64,000 bases of DNA, taken from the NCBI RefSeq assembly GCF_024628725.1, contig NZ_CP102410.1, forward strand, positions 682,001 to 746,000, written 5' to 3'. Position numbers and translations under genes: made by a program. Each line of letters opens with the position of its first letter. The stretch's first letter is position 1. The stretch is from Ruegeria sp. YS9. Lineage in GTDB: Bacteria; Pseudomonadota; Alphaproteobacteria; Rhodobacterales; Rhodobacteraceae. Below, one piece after another: positions 52,557 through 63,813 of the stretch. Below the pieces are notes generated by a model, which saw nothing but the letters and a program-made list of their open reading frames with translations, made no database searches and was not told the DNA's origin.

Positions 52557-54071
52557 ATGGCCAACCCCCTCTATGACGGCCTGTTCGGCATTCATGCTGG
52601 CAAAGGCACACCTTTTTTGCGGCTGCTGGACGGGACAACGATTTCCCATCAGGACTTTCTAGGCAAAGCGGCGCAGATTGCACATGTGGCCAAGCATCTA
52701 GGCCTGAATCCCGGTGATCGCGTTGCGGCGCAGGTTGCGAAGTCACCCGAGGCGCTGGCGCTTTATGCTGCCTGCGCCCAGGCCGGTCTGGTGTTCCTGC
52801 CCCTGAATACGGCCTACACGGTCGATGAATTGACCTATTTCATTGAAAACAGCGGGGCCGCGCTGATTATCTGCGACACCGAAAGTGAGGAAAAACTCAC
52901 CCCTGTCGGCGCGCAGCTGGGCACCCGGGTAGAGACGCTGAACGCGGATGGCAGCGGGTCTCTGACAGATCTGGCCGCGACCATGCCGACACGTTTCGAA
53001 ACCGTCCCCCGCGATGGCGAGGACCTGGCTGCGTTCCTCTATACATCGGGAACCACAGGCCGGTCCAAGGGGGCCATGCTGACCCAGAACAATCTGCTGT
53101 CGAACGCCCGGACACTGGTCAGGGAATGGCGCTTCAACTCGCAGGATGTACTGCTGCATGCCCTGCCGATCTTTCACACCCACGGGCTGTTCGTCGCGAC
53201 CAATATCATGCTGGCTGCGGGTGGATGCATGATCTGGCTGCCCAAATTCGATCTGGACCAGATCATCGACAATTTGCCCTGTGCCACGTCGATGATGGGC
53301 GTCCCAACCTTCTATACGCGCCTGTTGGACGACCCGCGTTTTACCAGGGAACTGGCCACCCATATGCGCCTGTTCGTATCGGGATCGGCACCGCTGCGGG
53401 CGGAAACCCATGTGCAGTTCGAAAAACGAACGGGGCATCGCATCCTTGAACGCTATGGCATGACTGAAACCAACATGAACACGTCAAACCCGTATGACGG
53501 CGAGCGGCGCGCCGGAACGGTCGGGCACCCGCTGCCCGGGGTCGAACTGAAGATCTGTGATTCAGACGGCAATACCCTGCCTGCGGGCGAGATCGGCACA
53601 ATTGAAGTGCGCGGGCCCAACGTCTTCAAAGGGTATTGGCAGATGCCTGAAAAAACCGCTGCCGAACTGCGCGACAACGGCTTTTTCATCACCGGTGATC
53701 TGGGCCGCATCGACGAGGATGGCTACGTCCATATCGTTGGTCGCAACAAGGATCTGATCATCTCGGGCGGTTACAACATCTACCCAAAAGAGATCGAGAT
53801 GGTTCTCGATGATCAACCCGGTGTTCTGGAAAGCGCCGTGATCGGCGTGCCGCATCCCGATTTCGGTGAAACGGTTGTTGGTGTCATCGTGGCAGAGCCC
53901 GGCCAGACCCCTGATCCGGATGCGATAACGGGCGCGGTCCACGAAAGTCTGGCCCGGTTCAAGCATCCGCGCAAGCTGATCGTTCTGGATGAGCTGCCCC
54001 GCAACACGATGGGCAAGGTTCAAAAGAACATTCTGCGTGACCGATACAAAGACCTCTTCATGACCGTATGA
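52557..54071 (+). CDS. matB: Malonyl-CoA synthetase
   Basis: A 504-residue adenylate-forming ligase that activates malonate with ATP and CoA. The AMP-binding loop is LYTSGTTGRSKGAMLTQ, followed by ERYGMTETNMNTSNPY, GFFITGDLGRIDEDGY and the C-terminal lysine in PRNTMGKVQKNIL. Length equals rhizobial MatB. The methylmalonate/malonate pocket is typical as far as can be read. AAAGGTAAACC precedes the ATG. The partner malonyl-CoA decarboxylase is reduced to a remnant upstream, so malonyl-CoA may feed fatty acid synthesis or be decarboxylated by an enzyme encoded elsewhere. Confidence 0.92.
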   Translation: MANPLYDGLFGIHAGKGTPFLRLLDGTTISHQDFLGKAAQIAHVAKHLGLNPGDRVAAQVAKSPEALALYAACAQAGLVFLPLNTAYTVDELTYFIENSGAALIICDTESEEKLTPVGAQLGTRVETLNADGSGSLTDLAATMPTRFETVPRDGEDLAAFLYTSGTTGRSKGAMLTQNNLLSNARTLVREWRFNSQDVLLHALPIFHTHGLFVATNIMLAAGGCMIWLPKFDLDQIIDNLPCATSMMGVPTFYTRLLDDPRFTRELATHMRLFVSGSAPLRAETHVQFEKRTGHRILERYGMTETNMNTSNPYDGERRAGTVGHPLPGVELKICDSDGNTLPAGEIGTIEVRGPNVFKGYWQMPEKTAAELRDNGFFITGDLGRIDEDGYVHIVGRNKDLIISGGYNIYPKEIEMVLDDQPGVLESAVIGVPHPDFGETVVGVIVAEPGQTPDPDAITGAVHESLARFKHPRKLIVLDELPRNTMGKVQKNILRDRYKDLFMTV

Positions 54072-54122
54072 GTGGGTCTCGGCACAGCGGGGATCAGCGG
54101 ATGCAGCCCCTGAAAAGAAAAC

Positions 54123-54144
54123 CAGGCGAGGGTGTCCTCGCCTG
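54123..54144. terminator. Bidirectional terminator between matB and katG
   Basis: CAGGCGAGG and CCTCGCCTG form a perfect 9-bp stem with a GTGT loop. ATTTATT follows on the plus strand and TTTTCTTTTC on the minus strand, so it can serve both convergent genes. Confidence 0.85.
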
Positions 54145-54157
54145 ATTTATTCATGAG

Positions 54158-56356
<2,199 letters not shown>

Positions 56357-56399
56357 TTACCTAGGGGTTCAGATATCTTGACTCGTACCGCACAGCTTC

Positions 56400-56436
56400 G
56401 ATAATTGGAAATTTGTAATTACTATCGTTGCGATTA
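56400..56436. promoter_or_regulatory. Candidate OxyR site between katG and oxyR
   Basis: Four tetramers (GATA, ATTT, CTAT, ATTA) are spaced 7 bp apart, the spacing of the ATAG-N7-CTAT-N7-ATAG-N7-CTAT OxyR pattern, though only some match the consensus well. Position between the divergent genes supports control of katG and oxyR. Confidence 0.45.
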
Positions 56437-56445
56437 GTTTTTCAT

Positions 56446-57378
56446 ATGAAAACACTGACCCTCAAACACCTGCGCTATTTCGAGGCGCTCGCCACGCATG
56501 GCCACTTTGGCAAAGCGGCTGCGGCCAGTGCGATATCGCAGCCCGCGCTTTCCATACAAATCAAAGAGCTGGAAGCAATCATGGGTGGGCCGCTGGTCGA
56601 ACGCGCGGCCCGGCAAACCCGCCTGACAGCACTTGGCGAAGACGTGCTGAAACATGGCCGCGAAATCCTGACCCGAGTCGAGGATCTGGGGAAATTGGTG
56701 CAATCCCCCTCAGGCCCCCTGTCGGGCCGCATCAGAATCGGGGTCATTCCCACGGTTGCACCTTATCTGCTGCCCTCGATCATCAAAGCGTTGTCGCAGC
56801 GATTCCCACAACTGACCATTGAACCCAAGGAAACGATAACCAAGACGTTGATCGGTGAAATTCTGGATTCGAAACTGGATTTCGGCGTCGTTGCCCTGCC
56901 CGTCTCGGAACCCAACCTCCGAGAGTTCTCGCTGTTCAACGAAGATTTTCTGCTGGTTCGCCCGGCGCAGGATGCCAACCTGCCGATGCCAAGTTCGTCG
57001 CAGCTCAGAACCATGCGCCTGCTGTTGCTGGAAGAGGGGCATTGCTTCAGGGATCAGGCCCTGTCCTTCTGTTCGATCCGCAACATCGAACCGCAGCACA
57101 TCATGGAGGGCAGTTCGCTTTCCACACTGGTTCAGATGGTCGGCGCCGGCATCGGTGTGACCCTGATACCGGAAATGGCGGTCGGGCTGGAAACCCGATC
57201 CGCGGATGTGTCCATTGCCCGGTTTCAGGACACGCCGCCGACACGGACGATCGGTCTGATCTGGCGAAAGACCAACCCGCTCAGCGAAAACCTATTGAAG
57301 ATCGGCGCGATCATCCGCAAAACGGCCGAAGAAAACACGTGGGGCGTGAAGCTGCCACAGCCCGAAACAACCGGCTGA
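56446..57378 (+). CDS. oxyR: Hydrogen peroxide-sensing LysR regulator OxyR
   Basis: A 310-residue LysR protein. The N-terminal helix-turn-helix is FGKAAAASAISQPALSIQIK. The redox pair is Cys200 and Cys209 in LEEGHCFRDQALSFCSI, matching Cys199/Cys208 of E. coli OxyR, so the disulfide switch is intact. The ATG at 56446 is chosen because it gives MKTLTLKHLRYFE, the family start; a TTG 18 bp upstream is unlikely. Divergent from katG. Confidence 0.94.
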   Translation: MKTLTLKHLRYFEALATHGHFGKAAAASAISQPALSIQIKELEAIMGGPLVERAARQTRLTALGEDVLKHGREILTRVEDLGKLVQSPSGPLSGRIRIGVIPTVAPYLLPSIIKALSQRFPQLTIEPKETITKTLIGEILDSKLDFGVVALPVSEPNLREFSLFNEDFLLVRPAQDANLPMPSSSQLRTMRLLLLEEGHCFRDQALSFCSIRNIEPQHIMEGSSLSTLVQMVGAGIGVTLIPEMAVGLETRSADVSIARFQDTPPTRTIGLIWRKTNPLSENLLKIGAIIRKTAEENTWGVKLPQPETTG

Positions 57379-57428
57379 CCCGCCTGAAACGATGTTCCAC
57401 GGCACGGGGGCCAGACCGGCGCAACCCG

Positions 57429-58010
57429 TCAGGCGTCACCGGTGTAATAGCCGATCACATCATTCTCGGTCGTTGCCCCCAACCCGTTCAGCAACCGGTT
57501 TGAATAATTGAAATAGGCGCAGACCTGATTGACCTCCAGGATCTCGCCATCCTCACAGCCTGCAATCTTGAGCGCTTCGAAGTCGGACTTGACCATTTTG
57601 CCGACATCCGTCGTCAGCTTGGCGGCATAGCGCAGCAGCGCCAGTTCCCTGCCTTCGAATTCGTCCTCGGGCCGATGCGCCTTGAGCGCGACGAAAATCC
57701 GGTCGCTGCGCGGCTGGTCCTTCAGCAGGTTGCGCACGTTCATGAAGTGATGGGTCAGGGAATAGGTGCAATCGTTCAGGATCGAGGTATAGCTGGCGAC
57801 AACTTCGAGGAACCAGAATGGCAACTGGTTGTCATCGGAATGCAGGACCGAACGGTACAGCGTCACATGCCCGTTCATCGTTTCGGGCCGCAATGAATGC
57901 ACACGCATGACCGTGTCCACGGTGCCATGTGGGGTGCGGGCCTTGTCCAGCAGCTCTTTCAGGCGGCCCTCGGCCTTGTCGTCCGAGATCATCTCGATCC
58001 AAGCGCTCAT
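57429..58010 (-). CDS. AhpD-like (carboxymuconolactone decarboxylase fold) protein with incomplete CxxC
   Basis: A 193-residue protein of the peroxidase-related AhpD/CMD group. The core helix reads VVASYTSILNDCTYSLTHHF: the usual CxxC with following His is here CTYS...H, so the second cysteine is Ser. Without a resolving Cys, classic peroxidase action is doubtful. The ATG at 58010 follows AGGAGACACAGCA. It is divergent from the M29/NicX-like gene and shares that neighbourhood with another AhpD-like protein, a Rieske oxygenase and an ABC importer. The role is unknown. Confidence 0.8.
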   Translation of the reverse strand: MSAWIEMISDDKAEGRLKELLDKARTPHGTVDTVMRVHSLRPETMNGHVTLYRSVLHSDDNQLPFWFLEVVASYTSILNDCTYSLTHHFMNVRNLLKDQPRSDRIFVALKAHRPEDEFEGRELALLRYAAKLTTDVGKMVKSDFEALKIAGCEDGEILEVNQVCAYFNYSNRLLNGLGATTENDVIGYYTGDA

Positions 58011-58103
58011 TGCTGTGTCTCCTGTCTTGTTCGGGCTCAGCTTATGGACAAAGCCCACAGGCATGTCAGTTAATTTTTTTCCTAAGGTGAAATTTTTTCT
58101 GGA

Positions 58104-58117
58104 TCACGGAAACGTGA
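58104..58117. promoter_or_regulatory. Inverted repeat TCACG-GAAA-CGTGA in a divergent promoter region
   Basis: A perfect 5-bp dyad with a 4-bp centre, midway between the AhpD-like gene and the M29/NicX-like gene. It has operator geometry. The XRE-cupin protein at 63127 is a candidate binder, but no second copy was noticed to support this. Confidence 0.35.
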
Positions 58118-58163
58118 AAGATGTAAAATACCAGCGCGGGGGAGTTGTTGAGGATCGACGCGA

Positions 58164-59267
58164 ATGCACAATCCAGAGCTTATGGCAGGTGCCGAAAACC
58201 TGTTGTTCAGATGCGGCGGTCTGACGGCGGGCGACCAGTTGCTTGTGGTCTGCGAAGATGCGGCCAACGGGTATTACGATGCCGAGATCACCGAGGCTAT
58301 CGTGGACTGCGCGCGACAGAACCGGATCAAGACCGCAGTTCGAACCCTTGCATTCGATCCCATGGGTTCATCGCTGCCAGCGGATCTGAAAACGGCGATG
58401 GAAGCGGCGGATCGCACCTTGTTTCTGTCCCGCACCGGCGATCAGATTCGTTTCGACGCAGGAATGAGGGACGTTCGGCCCATCATGTCCTATGCGCTGG
58501 ACGCCGGAATGCTGGCCTCGGGTTTCGGGCGCGCCAACTACACCGGGTTCGTTGAACTGAAAAACGCGGTCAACCGGCTGCTGGCCAATGCCGGGCATAT
58601 CCACGTGACCTGCCCATTGGGCACCGACTTCGCGGGCCCCGGCGCCGCCTTCCCCCCAGCAGGTGCCGCGGATGTCAGCGTGGCGCGTTTTCCGATGTCG
58701 GTCTTTGCCCCGGTTCCCGCGCAGGGGTTTTCCGGAGTACTGGTTCAGGACGGGTTTCTGGTCGGCACCGGTTCGAAATTCTACGAACCATACGGCTGTG
58801 ACCTGCGCGAACCGCTGACCATACGGTTCGAAAACAACCGCCTGACCGGCTTTGAGGGCCATCCCATGGATGTGCATTGCGCGCAGATGCATTACGAAAA
58901 AGTCGGCAAGATGTTCGACCTTGACCCCCTGACCATGCATTCCTGGCACGCAGGCATCCACCCGGGCTGCGCCTACACGACCCCGGCCCGAAGCAATTTT
59001 GAACGTTGGAGCGGGTCGGCCTTTGGCAATCCACGCCTGCTGCACTTTCACACATGCGGGCATTATGCGCCGGGTGAGATTTCGCTGAACGTGCTGGACC
59101 CGACGATCCGCGTGGATGGCGTTGCGATCTGGGATGCCGGTGTTCTCCGGGCCGATCTGTTGCCCGGTGGGGCTGAAATTCTCGACCGGTACCCCTGCAT
59201 CAAAGCGGTTTTCGACGCCCCGGCCCGACACGTGGGCCAGGGCGCGAACGGGCGCTTGTCGGCCTGA
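58164..59267 (+). CDS. M29 aminopeptidase / 2,5-dihydroxypyridine dioxygenase (NicX)-like metalloprotein
   Basis: A 367-residue protein whose layout resembles the M29 aminopeptidase-like family that includes NicX, the 2,5-dihydroxypyridine 5,6-dioxygenase. An N-terminal Rossmann-like part (LTAGDQLLVVCEDAANGYYD) is followed by a C-terminal part rich in possible metal ligands: FEGHPMDVHCAQMHYEK, HSWHAGIHPGC and LLHFHTCGHYAPGE. It has no close match that I recognise. A Rieske oxygenase gene converges on it (3-bp gap), and an amino-acid-type importer lies beyond. The setting suggests a ring- or amide-cleaving step in breakdown of a nitrogen compound; peptidase activity is the alternative. Confidence 0.6.
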   Translation: MHNPELMAGAENLLFRCGGLTAGDQLLVVCEDAANGYYDAEITEAIVDCARQNRIKTAVRTLAFDPMGSSLPADLKTAMEAADRTLFLSRTGDQIRFDAGMRDVRPIMSYALDAGMLASGFGRANYTGFVELKNAVNRLLANAGHIHVTCPLGTDFAGPGAAFPPAGAADVSVARFPMSVFAPVPAQGFSGVLVQDGFLVGTGSKFYEPYGCDLREPLTIRFENNRLTGFEGHPMDVHCAQMHYEKVGKMFDLDPLTMHSWHAGIHPGCAYTTPARSNFERWSGSAFGNPRLLHFHTCGHYAPGEISLNVLDPTIRVDGVAIWDAGVLRADLLPGGAEILDRYPCIKAVFDAPARHVGQGANGRLSA

Positions 59268-59270
59268 TGA

Positions 59271-60320
59271 TCAGCCGGCCTGCTGCGCGATCAGCTTTGC
59301 AACCCGTGCGCGGAACCGCATCGCGCCTGCGTCCAGCCCGAGGTTGATATAGCCGGTCTTGCGCCGCGCCATGCCGGTCTGAACGTGTTCCAGAACCTCT
59401 TTGTCCTCGTTGAAGGCCATGACCGCGCCTTCGAACATGCGCTGCGACATGGCTGTGTCATCCGCGTGCATGTTGCGGTGCTGGAACCAGAAATACCGCG
59501 ATGTTTCCGCATCGACCGGTGTGATGAAATTGTACGAAATATTCACAAAGGCATTGGGCGACAACGGCCGATCCGCCCCGCCTTCTCCGGCCGGAGTGTA
59601 AACGGACATGTTGATCGCAGTGGACGGCAGACGGCATTCGTAATGCTGCTTGCGGTCGCAACTTGGCCCGAACGGCAGTATCGGCGCATAGTAGGGCGGC
59701 GCGGGTTCACCCGCGATCCAGCGCGAAACAATGACGCCGCTTTCGGTTTCTTCAAGATCCAGCGGGCGGTTGTCGGTTCCCGCCCCGGCAAACGAGGTCA
59801 GATGCACCCAGGCCACATGGCTTGGATCCAGCAGGTTGTCGATAATGTAAAGGTAATGGCACGCCATCTCCATCGCGCCGGTCCCGGTCTTGCCCCAGGA
59901 CGGGTTGTCGAAATTGGGGATGTCGATGATATCGCCTGTGCTGGCTTTATCCGGGTCCCCCATCCACAACCAAAGAAACCCCCAGCGGTCTTCGGCCGGG
60001 TACGCATGCACGGCGGCGCGGCGCGGAGGATTGTCCAGCTGTGTCGGGGCGCTGACACATTCACCGCCGCAGCCGAATGTCAGACCGTGATAGCCGCAAA
60101 CCACATGATCCCCTTCGATGGTGCCCCGAGACAGCGGCAGCTTTCTATGCGGGCAAGCATCCTCCAACGCGATCGCTTTGCCCGCTGTGTCACGGTAGAT
60201 CACGATCTCTTCGTCCAGCATTCGTACGGCGCTCAGGCTGCGGCCAAAATCCTCGGACCGTCCGGCGACGTACCAGCTGTTGCGAATAAACCCCTCTGCT
60301 CCGGCCAGATCAGGACGCAT
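59271..60320 (-). CDS. Rieske non-haem iron oxygenase (VanA-like oxygenase component)
   Basis: A 349-residue aromatic-ring oxygenase or demethylase. The [2Fe-2S] ligands are Cys56/His58 (DACPHRKLPL) and Cys75/His78 (VVCGYHGLTFGCGG). The mononuclear iron site is in DNLLDPSHVAWVH, with Asp165 bridging and His168/His173. This is the VanA/phenoxybenzoate-dioxygenase alpha-subunit type, which works with a separate reductase; none is nearby. It lies 5 bp after an AhpD-like gene on the same strand, downstream of an ABC transporter. The substrate is unknown. Confidence 0.88.
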   Translation of the reverse strand: MRPDLAGAEGFIRNSWYVAGRSEDFGRSLSAVRMLDEEIVIYRDTAGKAIALEDACPHRKLPLSRGTIEGDHVVCGYHGLTFGCGGECVSAPTQLDNPPRRAAVHAYPAEDRWGFLWLWMGDPDKASTGDIIDIPNFDNPSWGKTGTGAMEMACHYLYIIDNLLDPSHVAWVHLTSFAGAGTDNRPLDLEETESGVIVSRWIAGEPAPPYYAPILPFGPSCDRKQHYECRLPSTAINMSVYTPAGEGGADRPLSPNAFVNISYNFITPVDAETSRYFWFQHRNMHADDTAMSQRMFEGAVMAFNEDKEVLEHVQTGMARRKTGYINLGLDAGAMRFRARVAKLIAQQAG

Positions 60321-60325
60321 GTTTC

Positions 60326-60661
60326 TTACTCCGAAAACTCGTCAAAAGCCCTGAGCGCCTTGGCGCTGTAGGCATAGGACGGCCCGCCGCCCATATAGGT
60401 GGCCATGGCCAATGCCTCGCACATCTGAGCGCGGGTGGCGCCCAGTCGAACCAGCGAACGCACGTGGAATCCGATGCAGCTGTCGCAGCGGGTCGCAATC
60501 GCAATGCCGAGCGCCATGAACTCCTTGGTCTTCTCGCTCAGCGCCCCGTCAGTCTTAGCCGCCTTGCCCATGATGCCAAAGCCGCGCACGGTTTCCGGCA
60601 CTTCTTTCGAGAAGGTTCCGATATTGGCCTCGGTCTCGGCCATGAAATCTTTCCAGTTCAT
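60326..60661 (-). CDS. AhpD-like carboxymuconolactone decarboxylase-family protein
   Basis: A 111-residue helical protein with an intact CxxC-x3-H motif (ATRCDSCIGFHVRSLVRLGA), typical of small AhpD-like proteins. It may act as a thiol-dependent peroxidase or as a decarboxylase-like partner. The ATG at 60661 lies 11 bp after the permease gene, and the Rieske gene follows 5 bp later, so all three are probably one transcript. Confidence 0.85.
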   Translation of the reverse strand: MNWKDFMAETEANIGTFSKEVPETVRGFGIMGKAAKTDGALSEKTKEFMALGIAIATRCDSCIGFHVRSLVRLGATRAQMCEALAMATYMGGGPSYAYSAKALRAFDEFSE

Positions 60662-60672
60662 GTCTTCACTCC

Positions 60673-61431
60673 TTATCCGCGCTCATCCGCGCCCATGCGA
60701 CGCTCCAGCCAGCGCACCCCGGCCGAGATGATCAAAACCAGGATCAGGTATTCGAAAATCAGCAGGGTATAGATTTCCAGCGGGCGGTATTCCGTCACCA
60801 CCAATTCATTCGCACGGCGGGTCAGTTCCTGCATCCCGATGACGCTGGCAAAGGCGCTCATCTTGACGATGTAGATGAACTGGTTTGCCAAAGGCGGCAG
60901 AATGCGCCGGATCGCCTGCGGCAGAATCACATAGCGCATGGTCTGCACATAGTTCAGCCCGATGGTCTGCGCCGCCTCGCGCTGTCCACGCGCAATGGAT
61001 TGAATACCTGCGCGATAGATCTCGGCCGTAAAGGCGCTGTCTGAAATCGCCAGCGTTATGATCGCCCCCCAGAAGGGATCGATGGGGATGTTCAGACCCA
61101 TCGACTGAAACACGATGGGCAAGCCGTAAAACACCCAGAACAGCATCGGCAACAGGGGAATGGCGCGGATGAACTCCACGTAAACCCGGTTCACAACCCG
61201 CCAGCCACGTTTTTCGGACAATCCCGGCAGGGCGACCAGCAATCCGATGACGATCGACAGAACGGCGGCGATCAGGGAAATCTGGATCGTCGCGCCCATC
61301 CCCGAGATCAGGAATTTCACATTGGTCCAACCCGAGGCCGTCGTCGGATCGATGACGTACCAGCCCCAGGTCTGCGACGACGAACAGCCTGCCAGCAGAA
61401 GCAGAGGCAATATGAGAAGAAGTTTTTTCAT
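60673..61431 (-). CDS. Amino-acid-type ABC transporter permease with N-terminal lipobox
   Basis: A 252-residue permease. It has FIRAIPLLPMLFWVFYGLPI, the EAA loop (REAAQTIGLNYVQTMRYVILP) and about five helices, as in HisM/GlnP proteins. Unusually, the N-terminus reads MKKLLLILPLLLLAGCSSS, a lipoprotein-type signal with a LAGC lipobox, followed by WGWYVIDP. If it were processed there, the rest would still span the membrane. It pairs with the ATPase 9 bp upstream; only one permease gene is present, so it is probably a homodimer. Confidence 0.87.
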   Translation of the reverse strand: MKKLLLILPLLLLAGCSSSQTWGWYVIDPTTASGWTNVKFLISGMGATIQISLIAAVLSIVIGLLVALPGLSEKRGWRVVNRVYVEFIRAIPLLPMLFWVFYGLPIVFQSMGLNIPIDPFWGAIITLAISDSAFTAEIYRAGIQSIARGQREAAQTIGLNYVQTMRYVILPQAIRRILPPLANQFIYIVKMSAFASVIGMQELTRRANELVVTEYRPLEIYTLLIFEYLILVLIISAGVRWLERRMGADERG

Positions 61432-61440
61432 CGGCCCCTC

Positions 61441-62181
61441 TCAGTGTTGCAGGATCTGGGACAGGAATTTGCGACACCGATCGGACTGAGGATCGGTGAA
61501 GAAATGTTCGGGCTTGCCTTCTTCGACGATTTCACCGGCATCCATGAAGATCATCTTGTCGGCCACCTTTCGGGCAAACCCCATCTCATGCGTGACAACC
61601 ACCATGGTCATCCCCTCATTGGCCAACTCGACCATCACGTCCAACACTTCCGAGATCATCTCAGGGTCCAGTGCCGAAGTGGGTTCGTCAAACAGCAGAA
61701 CGCGCGGCTCCATGCACAGGGATCGCGCTATGGCGACGCGTTGCTGCTGGCCGCCCGACAACTGAATGGGCTTTTTGTCGGCCTGATCGGGAATGTGCAC
61801 CCGATCCAGATAGTGACGCGCTTTTTCCTCTGCCTCTTTGCGGCCGAGACCGCGGGCCTTGACCGGGCCCAAAGTCAGGTTCTCCAACACGGTCAGATGC
61901 GGGAACAGGTTGAACTGCTGGAACACCATGCCGACCTCGGATCGGATCCTGGCCACGGATTTTGCGTCATCCGTCAACTCGATCCCATCTACGCGGATGG
62001 TGCCTTTCTGGTGCTTCTCCAACTGGTTGATACATCGCACAACGGTGGATTTTCCAGACCCAGAAGGCCCGCAAATCACCACCTTTTCGCCGCTGTCGAC
62101 CGTCAGATTGATGTCCTTGAGAACGTGAAACGTGTCGAACCACTTGTTCACGCCCACAAGTTCGATTGCGGCGTCTGGCAT
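61441..62181 (-). CDS. Amino-acid-type ABC transporter ATP-binding protein
   Basis: A 246-residue GlnQ/HisP-type ATPase: Walker [11 protein letters not shown]-loop [17 protein letters not shown], signature [15 protein letters not shown], Walker [15 protein letters not shown]. The ATG at 62181 gives the normal start [16 protein letters not shown]; a longer upstream frame would be about 95 residues of unrelated sequence overlapping the divergent gene. Divergent from the binding-protein gene. Confidence 0.92.
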   Translation of the reverse strand: MPDAAIELVGVNKWFDTFHVLKDINLTVDSGEKVVICGPSGSGKSTVVRCINQLEKHQKGTIRVDGIELTDDAKSVARIRSEVGMVFQQFNLFPHLTVLENLTLGPVKARGLGRKEAEEKARHYLDRVHIPDQADKKPIQLSGGQQQRVAIARSLCMEPRVLLFDEPTSALDPEMISEVLDVMVELANEGMTMVVVTHEMGFARKVADKMIFMDAGEIVEEGKPEHFFTDPQSDRCRKFLSQILQH

Positions 62182-62302
62182 AAGATGAACTGCCCCTGTT
62201 TTAGTCCCAGTATAATATTTTCTTGAGGTTATCTTTCCCTTTGGGCTTAAATCAATGAAGAATACCGCCACAAGGTCGAAACGCCACCAACGGGAGAAAC
62301 CT

Positions 62303-63073
62303 ATGAACACTTTTTGGAAAGCTGCGGCAGCCGCTGCGCTTGGGCTTGTATTGTCAGGCGCAGCGCAGGCGCAATCTGCACTGAACGAGGTGCTGGATTC
62401 CGGCGTGCTCAAGGTTGGCACCACGGGCGATTGGAATCCCATGTCGCTCCGCGACCCAGCGACCAACAGCTACAAAGGGTATGATATCGACATCATGAAC
62501 GAGCTGGCCGCCGATCTGGGGGTCGAGGTCGAATATGTCCCCACCGACTGGAAAACACTGGTCAACGGTGTGGTGGCAGGCAAGTATCACCTGACCGGAT
62601 CGGCATCGATTTCACCGCCGCGCATGAAGGTCGCGGGCTTTTCCGACAGCTATATTTCGGTGGAGCTCTTCCCCTATACCACCAAAGACAAGGCCGACAA
62701 ATTCGACGGTTATGACTCGATCAACCAGCCCGGAGTAAAAGTCGCGACCACCCTGGGCACAACGTTCGAAAAACGCGTCCGCGAATGGTTCCCGAACGCA
62801 GATATCAAGGTGGTCGAGGCCCCGGCCCGCGGTTTTCAGGAAGTAATCGCAGGACGCGCGGATGTCTTCATCACGTCGAACATCGAAGGCTCGACCCTCG
62901 AGGCGAAGTTTCCGGTGGTACGCGTAAAGAACGCAGGCCCGCGCTCGCCGTCACCCATCGCGATGATCCTGCCACAGGCCGATCAGGTGTGGATCAACTA
63001 CGTGAACAACTGGATCGAAGTCAAAAAGGCGCAAGGGTTCTTCGAGGAAAACCGCAAGAAATGGGGTCTCTGA
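62303..63073 (+). CDS. Amino-acid-type ABC transporter substrate-binding protein (SBP family 3, PheC-like)
   Basis: A 256-residue periplasmic protein with a signal peptide ([20 protein letters not shown], cleaved near AQAQS) and the family-3 start [17 protein letters not shown] and [19 protein letters not shown]. The GDWNPM segment and C-terminal part also resemble periplasmic cyclohexadienyl dehydratase (PheC), which shares this fold, so an enzyme is a minor alternative. The ATG follows GGGAGAAACC. Ligand probably an amino-acid-like or aromatic acid. Confidence 0.85.
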   Translation: MNTFWKAAAAAALGLVLSGAAQAQSALNEVLDSGVLKVGTTGDWNPMSLRDPATNSYKGYDIDIMNELAADLGVEVEYVPTDWKTLVNGVVAGKYHLTGSASISPPRMKVAGFSDSYISVELFPYTTKDKADKFDGYDSINQPGVKVATTLGTTFEKRVREWFPNADIKVVEAPARGFQEVIAGRADVFITSNIEGSTLEAKFPVVRVKNAGPRSPSPIAMILPQADQVWINYVNNWIEVKKAQGFFEENRKKWGL

Positions 63074-63099
63074 CTCGTCTCGGATCACCTTGATTCCCA

Positions 63100-63127
63100 A
63101 ACGCCCGGCCCGGTCGCCGGGCGTTTT
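63100..63127 (+). terminator. Intrinsic terminator after the binding-protein gene
   Basis: AACGCCCGGC and GCCGGGCGTT make a 10-bp stem followed by TT, between convergent genes. Confidence 0.85.
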
Positions 63128-63735
63128 CAATTGTCGCCCGAAACGGCTTTGGCAACCACAGTGACAAAGGTGACCGTGTCAGTTTTCAACTCCAACGGCC
63201 CATGAGTGGCGTTTGAATCAAAACTCAGACTGTCTCCCGGCCGCATGTGATACGCGGCTTCACCGCAGCCATAGACCATCTCGCCGGCGGTGACGTGGAT
63301 GAATTCGACACCCTGATGTTGGTAAAGCGGGCGTTCGTCCAAGGGACCTTCCAAAGTAACGCTGAAACTCTCGAAACTGACATGTTTCGCTTCCGCCCGA
63401 CCGATCAGCTTGTAACTGTGCCCGAAACCGGTGCCCAACCGTTGCACGGTTACACCTTCGCCTGCGGCCACAAATGACACATCCGTGCGTTCGACCGTAC
63501 CCGCGAAAAAGTTGATCAGCGGAACGCCGATTCCGCCGGCCAGGGCCTCCAGCGTCGCCAGTGAAGCAGACACCTGACCGCGCTCGATCTTGGAAATCAT
63601 CGCCGTGGATACGCCGGACCGCTGAGACAGTTCGGCTAGTGTCAACCCGGCCAGCGCGCGATGCGTTTTCACCGCGGACCCGACCAGGTGATCCAGCGGC
63701 GGTTTTTCGGTGGAAAGCACAGATGAATCTTCCAT
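63127..63735 (-). CDS. XRE-family regulator with C-terminal cupin domain
   Basis: A 202-residue protein. Residues about 20-75 are a Cro/XRE helix-turn-helix (LTLAELSQRSGVSTAMISKI ERGQVSASL read in two parts), and residues about 125-195 are a cupin (HQGVEFIHVTAGEMVYGCG, MRPGDSLSFDSNATHGPLEL). This architecture regulates amino-acid, polyamine or related catabolic genes. It converges with the binding-protein gene and likely controls the nearby Rieske/ABC set or the aminotransferase downstream. Confidence 0.9.
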   Translation of the reverse strand: MEDSSVLSTEKPPLDHLVGSAVKTHRALAGLTLAELSQRSGVSTAMISKIERGQVSASLATLEALAGGIGVPLINFFAGTVERTDVSFVAAGEGVTVQRLGTGFGHSYKLIGRAEAKHVSFESFSVTLEGPLDERPLYQHQGVEFIHVTAGEMVYGCGEAAYHMRPGDSLSFDSNATHGPLELKTDTVTFVTVVAKAVSGDN

Positions 63736-63813
63736 TTGCGAAGCCTATCGACACGTATGAAAAAGGCAAAAGAAATGTCACCGAACCACTTTCACCAGTT
63801 CGGCGGCAAACTC

